A stretch of DNA of 64,000 bases from Alteromonadaceae bacterium. GTDB lineage: Bacteria > Pseudomonadota > Gammaproteobacteria > Enterobacterales > Alteromonadaceae. Position 1 is the first letter of the stretch. Every line of letters starts with the position of its first letter. Below, in pieces: positions 43,523 to 54,405 of the stretch. The notes beneath the pieces are model-generated. The model worked only from the letters and a program-made list of their open reading frames with translations, did no database searches and was not told the DNA's origin. Where the stretch lies: assembly GCA_002691625.1 (NCBI GenBank), contig NZIK01000103.1, positions 29,247 through 93,246 on the forward strand, read 5' to 3'. The position numbers were made by a program, and so were the translations under genes.

Positions 43523-45025
43523 TTATTGAAGTACTTCCAGCGCCGCATCGATTGCCGAATCCTTGCCCTGGGTGCGATCAGACAGGGAGAAAAATGGCAC
43601 ATTAACATCTACCGGCACGCCTACCCCTTCAAACCATTCATCATCCGGCGATAAATACACTTCGTTGGATAATCCCAGCTCATGCTCACCGGGCAAAATC
43701 CACTGCATAATGTCAGAGAAAATGCCGTGGGTTGCCTCACCAATCAGCGTAACGTGAGGCAACTGCTGCATCGATAACGTGAAGGTCTCGGCAGCAGAAG
43801 CCGTATCGTTACTCACCAGCAAGGCCACAGGTTTGCCGGTATAATTTACATACTGGCTCGGCGCAATATAAGATTCTTGAATTGCCGTTACGTCCGCACC
43901 ATCGCGGGCATATTTTTTATAGGCCAGAAATTCACTTTCGGTAAAGCGACTGGCAATGGCCAGGCTGATATAGTCGTTGCCGCCACCGTTATATCGTACA
44001 TCAATAATTAAGCCGTCAGTAGCTGCTAAATCGGTGAGTGCCTCATCCAGTGCGTCATTAAGGTTATTCAGGTTAGACGTGGTTTGGGCCAGATCGTCGC
44101 TGTCTTCATCCGCAGTAGAGTAATTATGCATGGCATCAATGCGCAGATAGCCAATATTGTCAATGGCAAACCAGGCAATCTGTTCAGATGCATCCTGCCC
44201 TATATCGGATGTCGCGTAGCTCAAAATAATATTAATTTCCTGCCCCAGGGCATTATCAATATAGCTTTCAATATTGGCCACAATGGCGTTATTCAGTTCA
44301 CTGTCCTGCAGCGGATAGCTCAAGCCATTGGCCAGGGCATATTCTTCAATGAGATTGGTGGTGTGCACAGGTTTGGTATGGGCCTGAATAATAGTGCCAT
44401 CTGCGGCTACCCAGGAATTATGCGAGTCTGCCAGTGGCAACAACGTTTGATAAACCGCCTCATACAAGGTGGCATCCTGTTCGGTGATTTGGCTTTCCTG
44501 AGCGTAGGTTAAGCCCGGCCAGTCAACGTTCATGCGTTCAAAGTCCACGTAGTACTCAGCCATTATCTGACTGTATAGCGCAAACAGCTCCTGATGGCTC
44601 AGATCTGAGTCAACGGTGAGTGGATCACTGGCACAAGACGCCGGTAACTGACTCACTTTGTCCAGTTGCCGGGTTGGCGCGTGAAACTCCCGGGTGCCGC
44701 TCCCGGCAAACCATTCCAGCGCATCTTCACTGTTATTAAGCGCCACACTGCGGGTGAGCTCAGCCGTAGAAAGCTCATCAAAGCTATCCTGCAAAATACA
44801 ATAATCAGACGTGTAACGGTAATATTGCGCGCTGTTGTCATCCACTAACAGCACGTCGCCATAAGCGGATGACGCCCAGATCCCCTGATAGGCTTGGTCA
44901 ATGGCGGGGCCCGATTGTCCGCCGCCCGGTAACTGATTGATTTGATCTTTACTGCTGCCACCACCACAGGCAGAAAGCAATGAAGTCGCTATAACGGTAG
45001 CAATAACGCTTTTAATAATGCGCAT
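43523..45025 (-). CDS. S41-family peptidase lipoprotein
   Basis: A 500-residue lipoprotein: signal 1-19 with lipobox LLSAC, then GGGSSKD. The helical tricorn-like region lies near 155-230 (LFALYSQIMAEYYVDFER). The S41 catalytic core runs from about 285 to 490, with LIIDVRYNGGGNDYISL, Ser in VSNDTASAAETFTLSMQ (SAAE) and LIGEATHGIFSD. It is probably an envelope peptidase. It is one of two S41-like proteins in this window (other at 17837-19213) and converges with the HD-GYP gene. Confidence 0.85.
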   Translation of the reverse strand: MRIIKSVIATVIATSLLSACGGGSSKDQINQLPGGGQSGPAIDQAYQGIWASSAYGDVLLVDDNSAQYYRYTSDYCILQDSFDELSTAELTRSVALNNSEDALEWFAGSGTREFHAPTRQLDKVSQLPASCASDPLTVDSDLSHQELFALYSQIMAEYYVDFERMNVDWPGLTYAQESQITEQDATLYEAVYQTLLPLADSHNSWVAADGTIIQAHTKPVHTTNLIEEYALANGLSYPLQDSELNNAIVANIESYIDNALGQEINIILSYATSDIGQDASEQIAWFAIDNIGYLRIDAMHNYSTADEDSDDLAQTTSNLNNLNDALDEALTDLAATDGLIIDVRYNGGGNDYISLAIASRFTESEFLAYKKYARDGADVTAIQESYIAPSQYVNYTGKPVALLVSNDTASAAETFTLSMQQLPHVTLIGEATHGIFSDIMQWILPGEHELGLSNEVYLSPDDEWFEGVGVPVDVNVPFFSLSDRTQGKDSAIDAALEVLQ

Positions 45026-45278
45026 AACACAGATTCCTTTTAGAGATTATTCAATAGACAGATGGCGTGTTGAGGATTTTCAATCAATTGAATATCAAGT
45101 GCGCCAACGAGTAATTAACTGGAGTGTGTCAGCCTCAAGGTGAAAGAAGGGTCAAACATTTGCTACTTATCCATAACCCAGACCAATACCATCCCTAAAA
45201 ATAACTATTTGATAATCAACCGTGCTTTTTAGACTATCCATGACAACGATCTAGCCGATAAATCGATAAGGAAACCCT

Positions 45279-46205
45279 ATGAAGCTTTGGTTAATGAGCC
45301 TGTTTACCCTGGCAACAATCACGTCACTAACCTGCCTGGCCGCCGGTCCCACTATCACAATGAAAAATGCCGAACCTCAGGCTTTTTTGGGAAAGCCGAT
45401 GTACTTATACCCGGACGATATGGAGCGCCAGCAACGCGATGCGGAACAGTGGGGACATCTGGCGCTAAGCCTGCCTAATGGCTACAGCACCAGCGAGTAT
45501 TTTATTCGTAACGTTACTAACCCGGCGCTGTATACCTTTTTACCGCCATCTGATATTGCTACCGGCACCGCGGTAATTATTGCACCCGGCGGAGCATTTA
45601 TGTCTCTGGCGGTACAAAACGAAGGGCTAAACATCGCTCAGGCACTAAACAAACAGGGTATTGCGGCATTTGTGTTGACCTATACGCTGAATCAAACGTC
45701 CACTAGCATCGACGCTTATCAAGAAGAGGTCGGTAAGGTATTTGCAGCCAAAAGGAATGGGCAGGATCCGGATATTTTTGTTCATCAGGCTCCTCGGGAT
45801 GCGTTAAAAGCACTAACACTGCTCAAAAAAAATGCCGCAAGATGGAATATTGAACCGGACAAAATTGGATTCCTTGGTTTTTCTGCCGGCGCCATGACCA
45901 GCTTGTCGGCGTCTACTGCAAGCACTGACATCCGCCCAGCCTTCCTGGGGTATATCTACGGCCCGATGAAAGCCATTGAAGTGCCGCACGATGCACCGCC
46001 CATGTTTGCCGCTATAGCTCTGGATGATGGCTTATTTGGTAAACAGGGTTTTGGTATTGTAAACAGCTGGCAGGCGCAGAATATCCCGGTAGAGTTGCAC
46101 GCTTATGAAAAGGGCGACCACGGCTTTGGTGTTGGACGCCCCGGCACAACCTCAACCGGTATTATTCCTCAATTTACTGCCTGGCTGGCCAGTCATAACC
46201 TCTAA
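45279..46205 (+). CDS. Secreted alpha/beta-hydrolase (acetyl-esterase-like)
   Basis: A 308-residue protein with a signal peptide of about 21 residues (LFTLATITSLTCLAA). The hydrolase domain has the oxyanion region VIIAPGGAFMSLA (HGGGF-like), nucleophile Ser in IGFLGFSAGAMTSLS (GFSAG) and a C-terminal His in EKGDHGFGVG; Asp is in ALDDGLFG. This pattern fits the acetyl-xylan-esterase/BD-FAE-like group. Substrate unknown, but sugar acetyl groups are plausible. Confidence 0.85.
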   Translation: MKLWLMSLFTLATITSLTCLAAGPTITMKNAEPQAFLGKPMYLYPDDMERQQRDAEQWGHLALSLPNGYSTSEYFIRNVTNPALYTFLPPSDIATGTAVIIAPGGAFMSLAVQNEGLNIAQALNKQGIAAFVLTYTLNQTSTSIDAYQEEVGKVFAAKRNGQDPDIFVHQAPRDALKALTLLKKNAARWNIEPDKIGFLGFSAGAMTSLSASTASTDIRPAFLGYIYGPMKAIEVPHDAPPMFAAIALDDGLFGKQGFGIVNSWQAQNIPVELHAYEKGDHGFGVGRPGTTSTGIIPQFTAWLASHNL

Positions 46206-46407
46206 CCTGCTACAGCAAAAGTCACTGGTTTTTCTGCGAACCTGCCCGGGCACCTCGCACGGTTAACTGAGTTTGAGCACTCTTGTTAGCGCCTTCAGGG
46301 TTAAACTGTTGGCGCTTCAACTGGACATGGGGCCAATGTTTCTTTATATTGCGCGCCGAGTACCATCGCGATACCGCCCATCCATTTATCTATCCCGGAA
46401 GACTGTT

Positions 46408-47997
46408 TTGATTACCACCGCCAACATCACAATGCAATTTGGCTCTGAGCCACTGTTTGAAAATATTTCTGCCAAATTCGGCAACGGCAATCGCTATGGC
46501 CTGATTGGCGCGAACGGCTGTGGTAAATCCACCCTGATGAAAATTTTAAGCGGTAAGCTTACTCCCACTGCAGGTAACGTGTCGCTGTCTCCGGGTACCA
46601 AACTGGGTATTTTAAACCAGGACCAGTTTGCCTTTGAAGACATGAGCGTTGTAGATGCGGTGATCATGGGTGACCGTGAACTCTGGGAAGTCAAACAGCG
46701 CCGCGACGAAATCTACGCTAAAGCGGAAATGACCGAAGCAGAAGGCATGGAAGTGGCCGAGCTGGAAGTGCAGTTTGCGGAAATGGATGGTTATACCGCC
46801 GAATCCCGTGCCGGTGACATTTTGATTTCGGCCGGCATTGAAGAAAGCTATCACTTTGGTTTAATGCGCGAAGTGGCACCAGGCCGCAAGGTTCGTGTAC
46901 TCTTGGCCCAGGCATTATTTGCTGAACCCGACGTGCTGCTGCTCGACGAACCTACCAACAACCTGGATATTTACACTATTCACTGGCTGGCCGAAGAGCT
47001 TAACAAGCGTAAGTCCACCATGATCATTATTTCCCACGATCGCCACTTTTTGAACTCGGTTTGTACCCATATGGCCGATATTGATTATGGCGAACTGCGC
47101 GTTTACCCCGGTAATTACGACGCATTTGTAGAAGCGGCAGCGCTGGTGCAGGAACAACTGCAAAACGAAAATGCCAAGAAAAGTGCAGAAATTGAAGAAC
47201 TGCAAAGCTTTGTAGCGCGCTTTTCAGCCAACGCCTCAAAGGCAAAACAGGCCACCTCGCGGGCCAGACGCCTGGAGAAAATCGAGCTGGCCGACATTAA
47301 AGCGTCGAGCCGCCGTAAGCCTTATATTCAGTTTAAGCAGCACAAAAAACTCCATCGTCTAGCCATTACGCTAGAAGAGCTTGGTCACGGCTACACCGGT
47401 GAGCACCTCTTCAGTGGCGGAAACCTGCTGCTGGAAGCCGGTGCCAAACTGGCCATTATCGGTGAAAACGGTGCGGGTAAAACCACCTTGCTCAAATGCC
47501 TGATTGGTGATGAAACCGCAAAAGAAGGTACGGTAAAGTGGGCCGAAAATGCCGCTGTGGGTTACGTGCCTCAGGATAGCTCTAAAGACTTTGCCAACGA
47601 TATGACCATGTTTGAATGGATGTCACAATGGCGCCAGCCCAAACATGATGACCTGCAGGTAAAAGCCATGCTGGGCCGCCTGCTGTTTGGTTCCGACGAC
47701 TTTAACAAGAAAGTCAGCGTGTGCTCAGGGGGAGAGAAAAACCGCCTGCTGTTTGGTAAAATCATGCTTCAGGACATTAACGTACTGATAATGGATGAGC
47801 CCACCAACCACCTCGACATGGAGTCTATTGAGGCGCTTAACATTGCGCTGATGGCATTTGAAGGCACAGTGATCTTCGTTAGCCACGATCGAGAATTCGT
47901 TGAATCACTGGCCACCCAGGTGATCGAGATTAAAGATAAACAAATCACCCATTTCGACGGCACCTACGAAGAATTCCAGGCGCACCTGGGCAACTAA
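46408..47997 (+). CDS. ybiT: ABC-F family ATPase YbiT
   Basis: A 529-residue ABC-F translation factor-like protein. Walker A sites are [10 protein letters not shown] and [10 protein letters not shown]; Walker B is [12 protein letters not shown] and [12 protein letters not shown]; the second signature is [13 protein letters not shown], and the first is degenerate ([14 protein letters not shown]), as in E. coli YbiT. The linker includes [25 protein letters not shown] place the start at TTG 46408 (GGAAGA five bases upstream), giving the same N-terminus style and length as E. coli (530); longer in-frame TTG starts lack support. ABC-F proteins act on ribosomes; no membrane domain exists. Confidence 0.92.
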   Translation: MITTANITMQFGSEPLFENISAKFGNGNRYGLIGANGCGKSTLMKILSGKLTPTAGNVSLSPGTKLGILNQDQFAFEDMSVVDAVIMGDRELWEVKQRRDEIYAKAEMTEAEGMEVAELEVQFAEMDGYTAESRAGDILISAGIEESYHFGLMREVAPGRKVRVLLAQALFAEPDVLLLDEPTNNLDIYTIHWLAEELNKRKSTMIIISHDRHFLNSVCTHMADIDYGELRVYPGNYDAFVEAAALVQEQLQNENAKKSAEIEELQSFVARFSANASKAKQATSRARRLEKIELADIKASSRRKPYIQFKQHKKLHRLAITLEELGHGYTGEHLFSGGNLLLEAGAKLAIIGENGAGKTTLLKCLIGDETAKEGTVKWAENAAVGYVPQDSSKDFANDMTMFEWMSQWRQPKHDDLQVKAMLGRLLFGSDDFNKKVSVCSGGEKNRLLFGKIMLQDINVLIMDEPTNHLDMESIEALNIALMAFEGTVIFVSHDREFVESLATQVIEIKDKQITHFDGTYEEFQAHLGN

Positions 47998-50900
47998 TTG
48001 GCACTGGTACTGGTTTTGGGTGCAAACCGGGCCAGTACCGTTACCAGCAAGGCTGGTAAAAATGTTACGCTCAATAAAGTGGAAACAAAAATACCGCTGA
48101 GTACGATAATCCCTACCCCACGATAAAGCTCTGTCCCTTCCCCGGGGATCACCACCAGCGGCGCCAGCCCGAAGATCGTGGTACAGGTAGACATCATTAT
48201 TGGCCGTAAGCGCACTTCCACAGCCTGTTTTACTGCGTTGCGCAAGGCTTCGCCCTGAGCCAGTAAGCGCCGGGTCTGATCGACTATCAGGATAGGGTTA
48301 TTTACCACCGTGCCCAGCAAAATTAAAAAGCCGAGCATGGTGATCATATCAAAAGGTTGGTAGGCACCGCCGAGCATGCCTGATACAGCATTGCTGGCAA
48401 TTAACCCCAACAGACCGCCTGCCATACCCAGTGGAATAATGGTCAGAATAAACGCCGGGTAGCCCCAGTGATTAAATATGGCCACCAGCAACAGGTAACA
48501 CAGCGCAATGGCAATCATAAAGTTTACCGATAAAGCATCCTGGGTAGCTGCGAGCTGATCTGCCGCACCGGTGATCCGGGTACTCACGCTTTGCGGAATA
48601 GCGCCGCTCTCGCGCAGTTCCGGTAATAAGGTGTTTTTAACCGTATTGACGGCCGTTTCAAGCGCCACTTCTTTGGGAGCAATCACATATACCGAAACCG
48701 TGCGCTCGCCATCAATGCGCCGCACCGTGTCGCTGCGTTTACTTTCCAGCAAAGTGGCGATGGCGTTTAGCGGTAAAATCGTCCCCTGAGGAGTAAGAAT
48801 TGGCGTTGTGGCAAGTTGCTCAATGCTCTGCTGATTACCGGCATTGCTGAACAAAAACATATCCACCTGATCGTCATTGAGTAAAAACTCATCCACAAAG
48901 GCCCCATCGCTTACTGCGGCCACCGAGTAACCAAAATCATCGCCGTTCATACCGAGTTCGGCAAGTCGCTGCCAGTCCGGACGAATTTCAATAAAGGGTT
49001 GTTCAAGGGTGAGCGAGCCGGGATCGGAATTAATCTGTGGGTTATTAAAGTAGTCATCCGCTTTGGTGTATAACGCATTAGCGGCCTGATATAACGCATT
49101 AATATCGTTGCCAGAAAAGTCTACCGCCACTGCCCGGGTACCGCCATCATTACTGGAGATAATAGAACCTTTGGTGGAAAACGCCCGCATGCCCGGATAG
49201 CTCTCAAACTTCTCGTTAATAAGTGCCATCATATCGCCCACTTCATCGGGATTGACCGGCATGGTAACCATCCATACGCTACCGATACTCACCCGCATAT
49301 TATAAAATTGCAGGGCCGGAAATTCAGCTTCGCCACGGCCATAAGCTTCCGGGTCGGCGTTCACATAGGGTGTAAAGAATGCCCTAAGCTCATCGCCAAT
49401 TTCCTGCATAGCCGATAAGTTATAATCCGGCGGTGCAGTCATGGTAGAAAACGCTTTGGGCTCCTCCCCTTCAGGCAAATATTCCGCCGCTGGCATCAGC
49501 CACCAGGCGCTACCTAATATAAACACCGCTCCTGCTACAACGATTGACAGCGCGCGAAGACGCGAGGCAATAACTGCCGAAACCAGCCCCAGACATTTTG
49601 CGGTAAACCATTTCTGGCCACTGGCATCGTTATCTTCTGGTTTGGGCTGGCGGGCCATGGCTACCGGAATCACAAAAATGGCGGCCAGCATAGAGGCAAA
49701 AATCGCTCCGGCAATGGCAATAGCAACATCGGAGTAAAGTTGCCCGGCTTCCTGCTCAATAAACAAAATGGGCGCAAACACCAGGATGGTAGTTACCGTA
49801 GAGGCAAGCACTGCCGGCCAGACATCCTTAACCCCTTCCACCGAAGCCTTAAACTTGCTCAGTCCCTGTCGCCTAAACTGCACAATGGATTCAAGCACCA
49901 CAATGGTGTTGTCCACAGTCATGCCGATGGCGAAAGCCACCCCGGCCATGGAAATAACATTAATGGTGCGGCCAAAGGCCAGCAAGGCAATAAACGCGGC
50001 AATGGTGCACAGAGGAATGCCCATCACGCCTATAAGCGTGGAGCGCACCGAACGCAAAAAATAGAACATCACCAGGGTTGCCAGCCCTGCCCCTAATGCC
50101 AGATTTACCATCACGTTGCGCAGCGAACTGGAAACATACAACACGTCGTCGGTAAACAGCTCCATTTTAAGCCCGTTAGGACGTAATACCTGCTCATTAA
50201 GTTCATCTACAATTGGTAGGATCTGCTGCTTAATGGCTATCACGTTTGAGCCGGTTTCGCGGCGCACCGCGAGCCCGAGGTTACGATCGCCATTGGCATA
50301 GGAAAGCTGACGCCGTTCAAAGTGATCGAGCTTTATTTCGGCCACATCTTTTAAATACACGTTGGTATTGTTGATGCGCTGTATGATGAGGTTTTCCAGC
50401 TCGTTTACCTGTTCAAAACGTCCCACCACCCGCAACAAATAGCGACTTTTATCGTCTTCGATGTCACCGGCGGACGAGTCCTGATTGCGCTGGACAATGG
50501 CATTGCGCACGTCAATCAGGCTGATACCGCGCTGGGCCAGCTTTGCCGGGTCGACCATGATTTGTACCTGACGGCGGGAGCCACCGCTGATTTCAATTTG
50601 CGACACGCCCTCAACGCTTTCCATTTGCGGGCGAACCACCTCGTCGGCAAAGTCGTAAAGCATATCAATATCCAGTGCCATGGGGTTACCCTCAGCCGGG
50701 ATCAACTGGAAATACATAAAGGCATTACTGGAAAAGGAATCGGAAAATAGCTGGGGCTGGTCGACATTCTCCGGGTAATCGGGCACCTGACTCAATGCGT
50801 TGCTAACCCGAATTAAGGCTTCGTTAACATCCACGCCAAAGGGAAATTCAAGCTCCACTCGTCCCTCGCCCATTTCGGCAAAGGAGATCATGCGTTTTAA

Positions 50901-51122
50901 CCCTGTGATATTACGCAGGTAGCGCTCCTGCTCAATGAGAATTTCTTTTTCAATATCTTGTGGCGTGGCACCTGGCCAGCCGGTTTGTACGGTAATGGTT
51001 CTTACTTCAAGGTCCGGTATCATCTGCACCGGAATCGACAGCGCCGCTACAATTCCCATGATACAGCTAATACCAACGATTACTGCAACCAGAATGCCGC
51101 GCTTTACCGTTGCCTCAATCAT
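47994..51122 (-). CDS. RND efflux transporter, inner-membrane permease
   Basis: About 1042 residues of the AcrB/HAE1-like RND family, a proton-driven trimeric pump. Start at 51122 ([11 protein letters not shown]) overlaps the membrane-fusion gene by 8 bases; earlier in-frame starts fall within that gene. Helix 4 reads [12 protein letters not shown]: one Asp is kept, and the second is Asn, unlike AcrB (VDDAI). Two large periplasmic loops and 12 helices are evident. No outer-membrane factor gene adjoins, so a TolC elsewhere is needed. The gene converges with ybiT. Confidence 0.92.
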   Translation of the reverse strand: MIEATVKRGILVAVIVGISCIMGIVAALSIPVQMIPDLEVRTITVQTGWPGATPQDIEKEILIEQERYLRNITGLKRMISFAEMGEGRVELEFPFGVDVNEALIRVSNALSQVPDYPENVDQPQLFSDSFSSNAFMYFQLIPAEGNPMALDIDMLYDFADEVVRPQMESVEGVSQIEISGGSRRQVQIMVDPAKLAQRGISLIDVRNAIVQRNQDSSAGDIEDDKSRYLLRVVGRFEQVNELENLIIQRINNTNVYLKDVAEIKLDHFERRQLSYANGDRNLGLAVRRETGSNVIAIKQQILPIVDELNEQVLRPNGLKMELFTDDVLYVSSSLRNVMVNLALGAGLATLVMFYFLRSVRSTLIGVMGIPLCTIAAFIALLAFGRTINVISMAGVAFAIGMTVDNTIVVLESIVQFRRQGLSKFKASVEGVKDVWPAVLASTVTTILVFAPILFIEQEAGQLYSDVAIAIAGAIFASMLAAIFVIPVAMARQPKPEDNDASGQKWFTAKCLGLVSAVIASRLRALSIVVAGAVFILGSAWWLMPAAEYLPEGEEPKAFSTMTAPPDYNLSAMQEIGDELRAFFTPYVNADPEAYGRGEAEFPALQFYNMRVSIGSVWMVTMPVNPDEVGDMMALINEKFESYPGMRAFSTKGSIISSNDGGTRAVAVDFSGNDINALYQAANALYTKADDYFNNPQINSDPGSLTLEQPFIEIRPDWQRLAELGMNGDDFGYSVAAVSDGAFVDEFLLNDDQVDMFLFSNAGNQQSIEQLATTPILTPQGTILPLNAIATLLESKRSDTVRRIDGERTVSVYVIAPKEVALETAVNTVKNTLLPELRESGAIPQSVSTRITGAADQLAATQDALSVNFMIAIALCYLLLVAIFNHWGYPAFILTIIPLGMAGGLLGLIASNAVSGMLGGAYQPFDMITMLGFLILLGTVVNNPILIVDQTRRLLAQGEALRNAVKQAVEVRLRPIMMSTCTTIFGLAPLVVIPGEGTELYRGVGIIVLSGIFVSTLLSVTFLPALLVTVLARFAPKTSTSAN

Positions 51123-52191
51123 TGATTTCAGACCTGTTGGATACGGTGACTGCCGCCTCGTTATACAACCGCGAAACACCCGAGGTAGCATATAACTGAC
51201 CCTCGCTCGCATTGGCTACTAACACCGCATCGCCCTGCTGACGAACAATATTCACCAGTACCCGGCTGGCCTTATCGTTGTTAATGGCAAATACGCTGGC
51301 ACCACCATCGGGATGCTGCCTGATAGCGCTGGCGGGCAACCACACCTGTTTGTTTTCCAGTTGCGGCAGCATTATCTCTGCTTCAGCAGACATGCCCACC
51401 AACAAGTCGGTGGTCTCCGGCAACCCGATGTGCGCCGTAAAGCTACGGCCCTGGCTGCCGGAAGCAGCAACCAGGCGTTCCAGCTTGCCGGTAATGGTAT
51501 CGTGCAGGCCTGTATCCGGATGAATACTGATGTCGCCATCAAGATTGGTAAAGTAACTGTAGTATTCCTGCGGTACTTCGATGGTAAGGCGTTTCGCCTT
51601 CTGAGAGACCAAACCGAGCACGGCGGAGGTAGGCTCCACCCACTCTCCTAAATCGACATCGCGCTGATAGATAATGCCATCAAACGGTGCTTTTAACGTG
51701 TGACGAACTACAATTTCTTTGCGCAGGGCAAGGGTTGCCCGGAGTCTGGCCAGCTCCGCTTTAGCGTTTGCCAGTTCGGCTTGGCGTTGCTTCAACAAAG
51801 TTTTAGCGGCGAGTTGCTGTTGAGACAACGCATCCACTTCTTTTAGCCGACGCTCTGCTTCGTTGTAAGCTACTGTGCCAACTTCAAGCTCTGCCTCAGC
51901 TTGTTGACGGGCCAGCTCAGCGAGTTTGCTATCGAGCGACAATAGTGGCTGACCTTGCTCAACATGGTCGCCAACTTCCACGAACAGTTTATCGACAAGC
52001 CCGGCCTGTAGCGGCGCAAGAAAAGCATCGTTCGCAGAGCTCACCGAACCACTTAGGGTAATGCTCTGATATTTCTGACTGGCCACCGGATAGGCTGCCG
52101 TTACTTCAATCGGCGCGTCTTGCGCGCTTGCCGGGCAACTCAAGCCCACACAAACCAATAAAATGAACAGGTATTTTACACAGCTGTACAT
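51115..52191 (-). CDS. RND efflux membrane-fusion (periplasmic adaptor) protein
   Basis: About 358 residues from ATG 52191, chosen because GGAGG lies five bases upstream and the signal peptide (LFILLVCVGLSCPASAQ) follows at once. A lipoyl half (LQAGLVDKLFVEVGDHVEQGQPLLSLD), an alpha-helical hairpin at about 100-150 (RQQAEAELEVGTVAYNEAERR), the second lipoyl half (TLKAPFDGIIYQRDVDLGEWV) and beta-barrel segments follow. It links the RND permease to the outer-membrane channel. It is translationally coupled to the permease gene. Confidence 0.9.
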   Translation of the reverse strand: MYSCVKYLFILLVCVGLSCPASAQDAPIEVTAAYPVASQKYQSITLSGSVSSANDAFLAPLQAGLVDKLFVEVGDHVEQGQPLLSLDSKLAELARQQAEAELEVGTVAYNEAERRLKEVDALSQQQLAAKTLLKQRQAELANAKAELARLRATLALRKEIVVRHTLKAPFDGIIYQRDVDLGEWVEPTSAVLGLVSQKAKRLTIEVPQEYYSYFTNLDGDISIHPDTGLHDTITGKLERLVAASGSQGRSFTAHIGLPETTDLLVGMSAEAEIMLPQLENKQVWLPASAIRQHPDGGASVFAINNDKASRVLVNIVRQQGDAVLVANASEGQLYATSGVSRLYNEAAVTVSNRSEIND

Positions 52192-52431
52192 TGCGCCTCC
52201 GGTGATTCCATCACTGATTGCCGGGCCTGGCCCGAATACTTTCATTTGCAGAGTGCAACCGGTTACACAACAGCCACTCCTTACCTGTAATTTTTGTACC
52301 ATTACAGTTTAAAAATAGATCAGTGAAATAGCGAGCCCTACACGACAGAAATAGTAACAAAAAAGCAGAAAAAAGAGGCAAGTAAACATTGATGAATGCC
52401 GGGCCGCGAGCGCGGCCCGGCAGAAATAAGA

Positions 52432-53922
52432 TCAGGTAGTTGCGCTTTGAGCTAAGCCAGCAACCGACACTTCAACGCGGTGCTCGATACCATTTTCAGA
52501 ATAAGTGACTAAGGCCACCTGCGCAGCAAAATCAACCGTTAGCTGCGCAGCAGACTGATCTGTCTGCCAGTTAAGGGTAAGAATATTTTCCTGTTGGGTA
52601 ACGGAAAATTCCCCCGCGAGGGCCGCCAACGAATTACGTAATTTAATCAGCGCAATTAACGCTTTGACTACGGGCTTTTCGAGTGCCTCACTAACGGCCT
52701 TTTCATCCAGATAAGGACGGTTGATGTCACGGCCCACATTGGTTTTGGCCAACAATGTCATGTCATTTTCGGCAGCAAAGAGTCCGGCATAATACACTTG
52801 AGGAATGCCCGGCGAGAATATCTGCACGGCACGGGCAATCAGGTAAGCCTGATCATTGGCACCCAGCGCGTTGTAATACGTGCAATTAACCTGGTACAAA
52901 TCAAGATTACTGGCGGCAGCACCGGTGGCCTCCCGGCTCTGACCATTGCTGTTGTGGTGAACTTGTTCAACCAGCGCATCTATTTGCGCGGCATTAAGCA
53001 GGCCGGGCTTATCCCCTTCCGGGCCCACATCCACAATACCAATACCATCGTGAGTATCGAGCACCGTAACGCAGTTGCGCGGCGAAATTTGCAACCAGTT
53101 TGCCAGTGCCGAGGGATCGCCACTAAACAGACTGTGCAAAACCAGTGGTGGCATGGCAAAGTCGTACACCATATCGCAACGTTTGGCGATTTCGATTTGA
53201 GTTTTATAGTAGCTGTGGATCTCAACCAGGCACTTCATATTGCGGCTATGGGCCTGCTGGCTCAGGTCTTCGATAAAATCAAAGGTTTCCTCCAGCATAA
53301 AGCAATTAGTGCCCGGCTTCTTAATGGCGTAGCCGGCGGCATCCAAACGAATAAGATCGACGTTATTGCTCTCGAACGCGGTTAAGATTTTTTCAAGATA
53401 CGCCTGCCCCACCTCAGAGGTGACATCGATGTCTATCTGATTAGAGGTAAAGGTGGTCCAGAACGGCACGGTTTGGCCATTTTGCAGGGTAATATCGGTA
53501 AAACACGGCGTGGGGCGCGGACGATAAATTTTTGCGATATCCTGGTGTTCATCTGCCGCAAAGACTTTGTCACGGGTCAGAAACAATGGCCAGAACGGCG
53601 ATGCCTGCCCATTTGCCAGCACATCCTGAAACTGAGGACTTTGTGCCGACATATGATTAACAATCATGTCGGCCATGATGTCCATGTTTTCACCCAGCTC
53701 ACCGATGTCCTGCCAACTGCCCAGCCGGCTATCCACTTCAGTATGGTCGATGGGATCAAATCCGGCATCCTCGCCATCGATAGGATAGAAAAAGGGTAAC
53801 AGATGCACCCCACCAAACACGCCTTTTAACTGTTTATTAAACAGCGCATTTAACGCCTTGATGTCACCACCGCCTAAACGGTCTACATAAGTAATCAACT
53901 GGACATCACTTGAACGATTCAT
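52432..53922 (-). CDS. Sucrose phosphorylase (GH13 subfamily 18)
   Basis: About 496 residues (ATG 53922; a GTG at 53934 is possible and adds 4). It converts sucrose and phosphate to alpha-glucose 1-phosphate and fructose. Numbering from the GTG, the nucleophile is Asp198 (LIRLDAAGY), acid/base Glu238 (CLVEIHSYY) and stabiliser Asp296 (LDTHDGIG). IYRPRPTP and the ASNLDLYQVN loop follow the bifidobacterial enzyme closely over the whole length, which favours sucrose over glucosylglycerol or sucrose 6-phosphate. No sucrose transporter or regulator gene adjoins. A CTTAA-N4-TTAAG palindrome lies 17 bases upstream of the start. Confidence 0.9.
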   Translation of the reverse strand: MNRSSDVQLITYVDRLGGGDIKALNALFNKQLKGVFGGVHLLPFFYPIDGEDAGFDPIDHTEVDSRLGSWQDIGELGENMDIMADMIVNHMSAQSPQFQDVLANGQASPFWPLFLTRDKVFAADEHQDIAKIYRPRPTPCFTDITLQNGQTVPFWTTFTSNQIDIDVTSEVGQAYLEKILTAFESNNVDLIRLDAAGYAIKKPGTNCFMLEETFDFIEDLSQQAHSRNMKCLVEIHSYYKTQIEIAKRCDMVYDFAMPPLVLHSLFSGDPSALANWLQISPRNCVTVLDTHDGIGIVDVGPEGDKPGLLNAAQIDALVEQVHHNSNGQSREATGAAASNLDLYQVNCTYYNALGANDQAYLIARAVQIFSPGIPQVYYAGLFAAENDMTLLAKTNVGRDINRPYLDEKAVSEALEKPVVKALIALIKLRNSLAALAGEFSVTQQENILTLNWQTDQSAAQLTVDFAAQVALVTYSENGIEHRVEVSVAGLAQSATT

Positions 53923-53939
53923 AACAACACTCACAATAA

Positions 53940-53953
53940 CTTAATCGATTAAG
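53940..53953. promoter_or_regulatory. Palindromic operator upstream of sucrose phosphorylase
   Basis: Perfect 14-base palindrome CTTAATCGATTAAG, immediately upstream of the coding start on the minus strand. Its central CG and symmetric arms look like a LacI-family operator. A second, similar site lies at 54216-54229. No LacI-type gene is in the window. Confidence 0.55.
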
Positions 53954-54405
53954 ATAATAATCAAACAAATCAGACCATTTGGCAAGTGTTATTTTTATGT
54001 TAATGGATAAATGACTGTGCTGCCGTGCTTTCAAGGCCGGCTAATACTCTAATAATTAAATTGCCATGTAGTAGATAAAATATATTTTCTCAATAAATAC
54101 AATACCACTTCACCATCCAACCGGACTCTTTAAGACGGTCATTAAGCTTATCCTTAGATAGTGGCAACCGAAAACGCCCAGCTGATGCTATGATTTTAAC
54201 AGTTACTTAAGATGACTTAATTAGTTAAGTCAATTTAAGGAGATGTTCTCGGACCCGGTGATTCAATGCTAATCGGCGGAAATCACAACTCTGGCCTCTG
54301 TTAAGCCCCTGGCTTTCGCCTTAATGATTATTTCACCGGCCGAATCTGCACATCTCGCAATGGCCAGCGCTTTACCGCTAAACGCTTTTCGCATTGCAGA
54401 GAGAA
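53954..54405. other. Intergenic region between sucrose phosphorylase and the broken cyclase
   Basis: No firm gene. It holds the presumed promoter of the sucrose phosphorylase gene and the second operator-like palindrome. Bases 54290-54420 contain a short plus-strand frame (from an ATG at about 54322) that reads like a possible signal peptide (LAMASALPLNAFRIAE) in another frame from the downstream remnant. It may be the decayed 5' end of the broken diguanylate cyclase. Confidence 0.4.
54214..54231. promoter_or_regulatory. Second palindromic operator-like site
   Basis: GACTTAA-TTAG-TTAAGTC is a perfect inverted repeat sharing the CTTAA-N4-TTAAG core of the site at 53940-53953. An extra CTTAA half-site stands at 54206-54210, ten bases upstream. 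Spacing between the two full sites is about 276 bases, compatible with looping. Confidence 0.5.
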
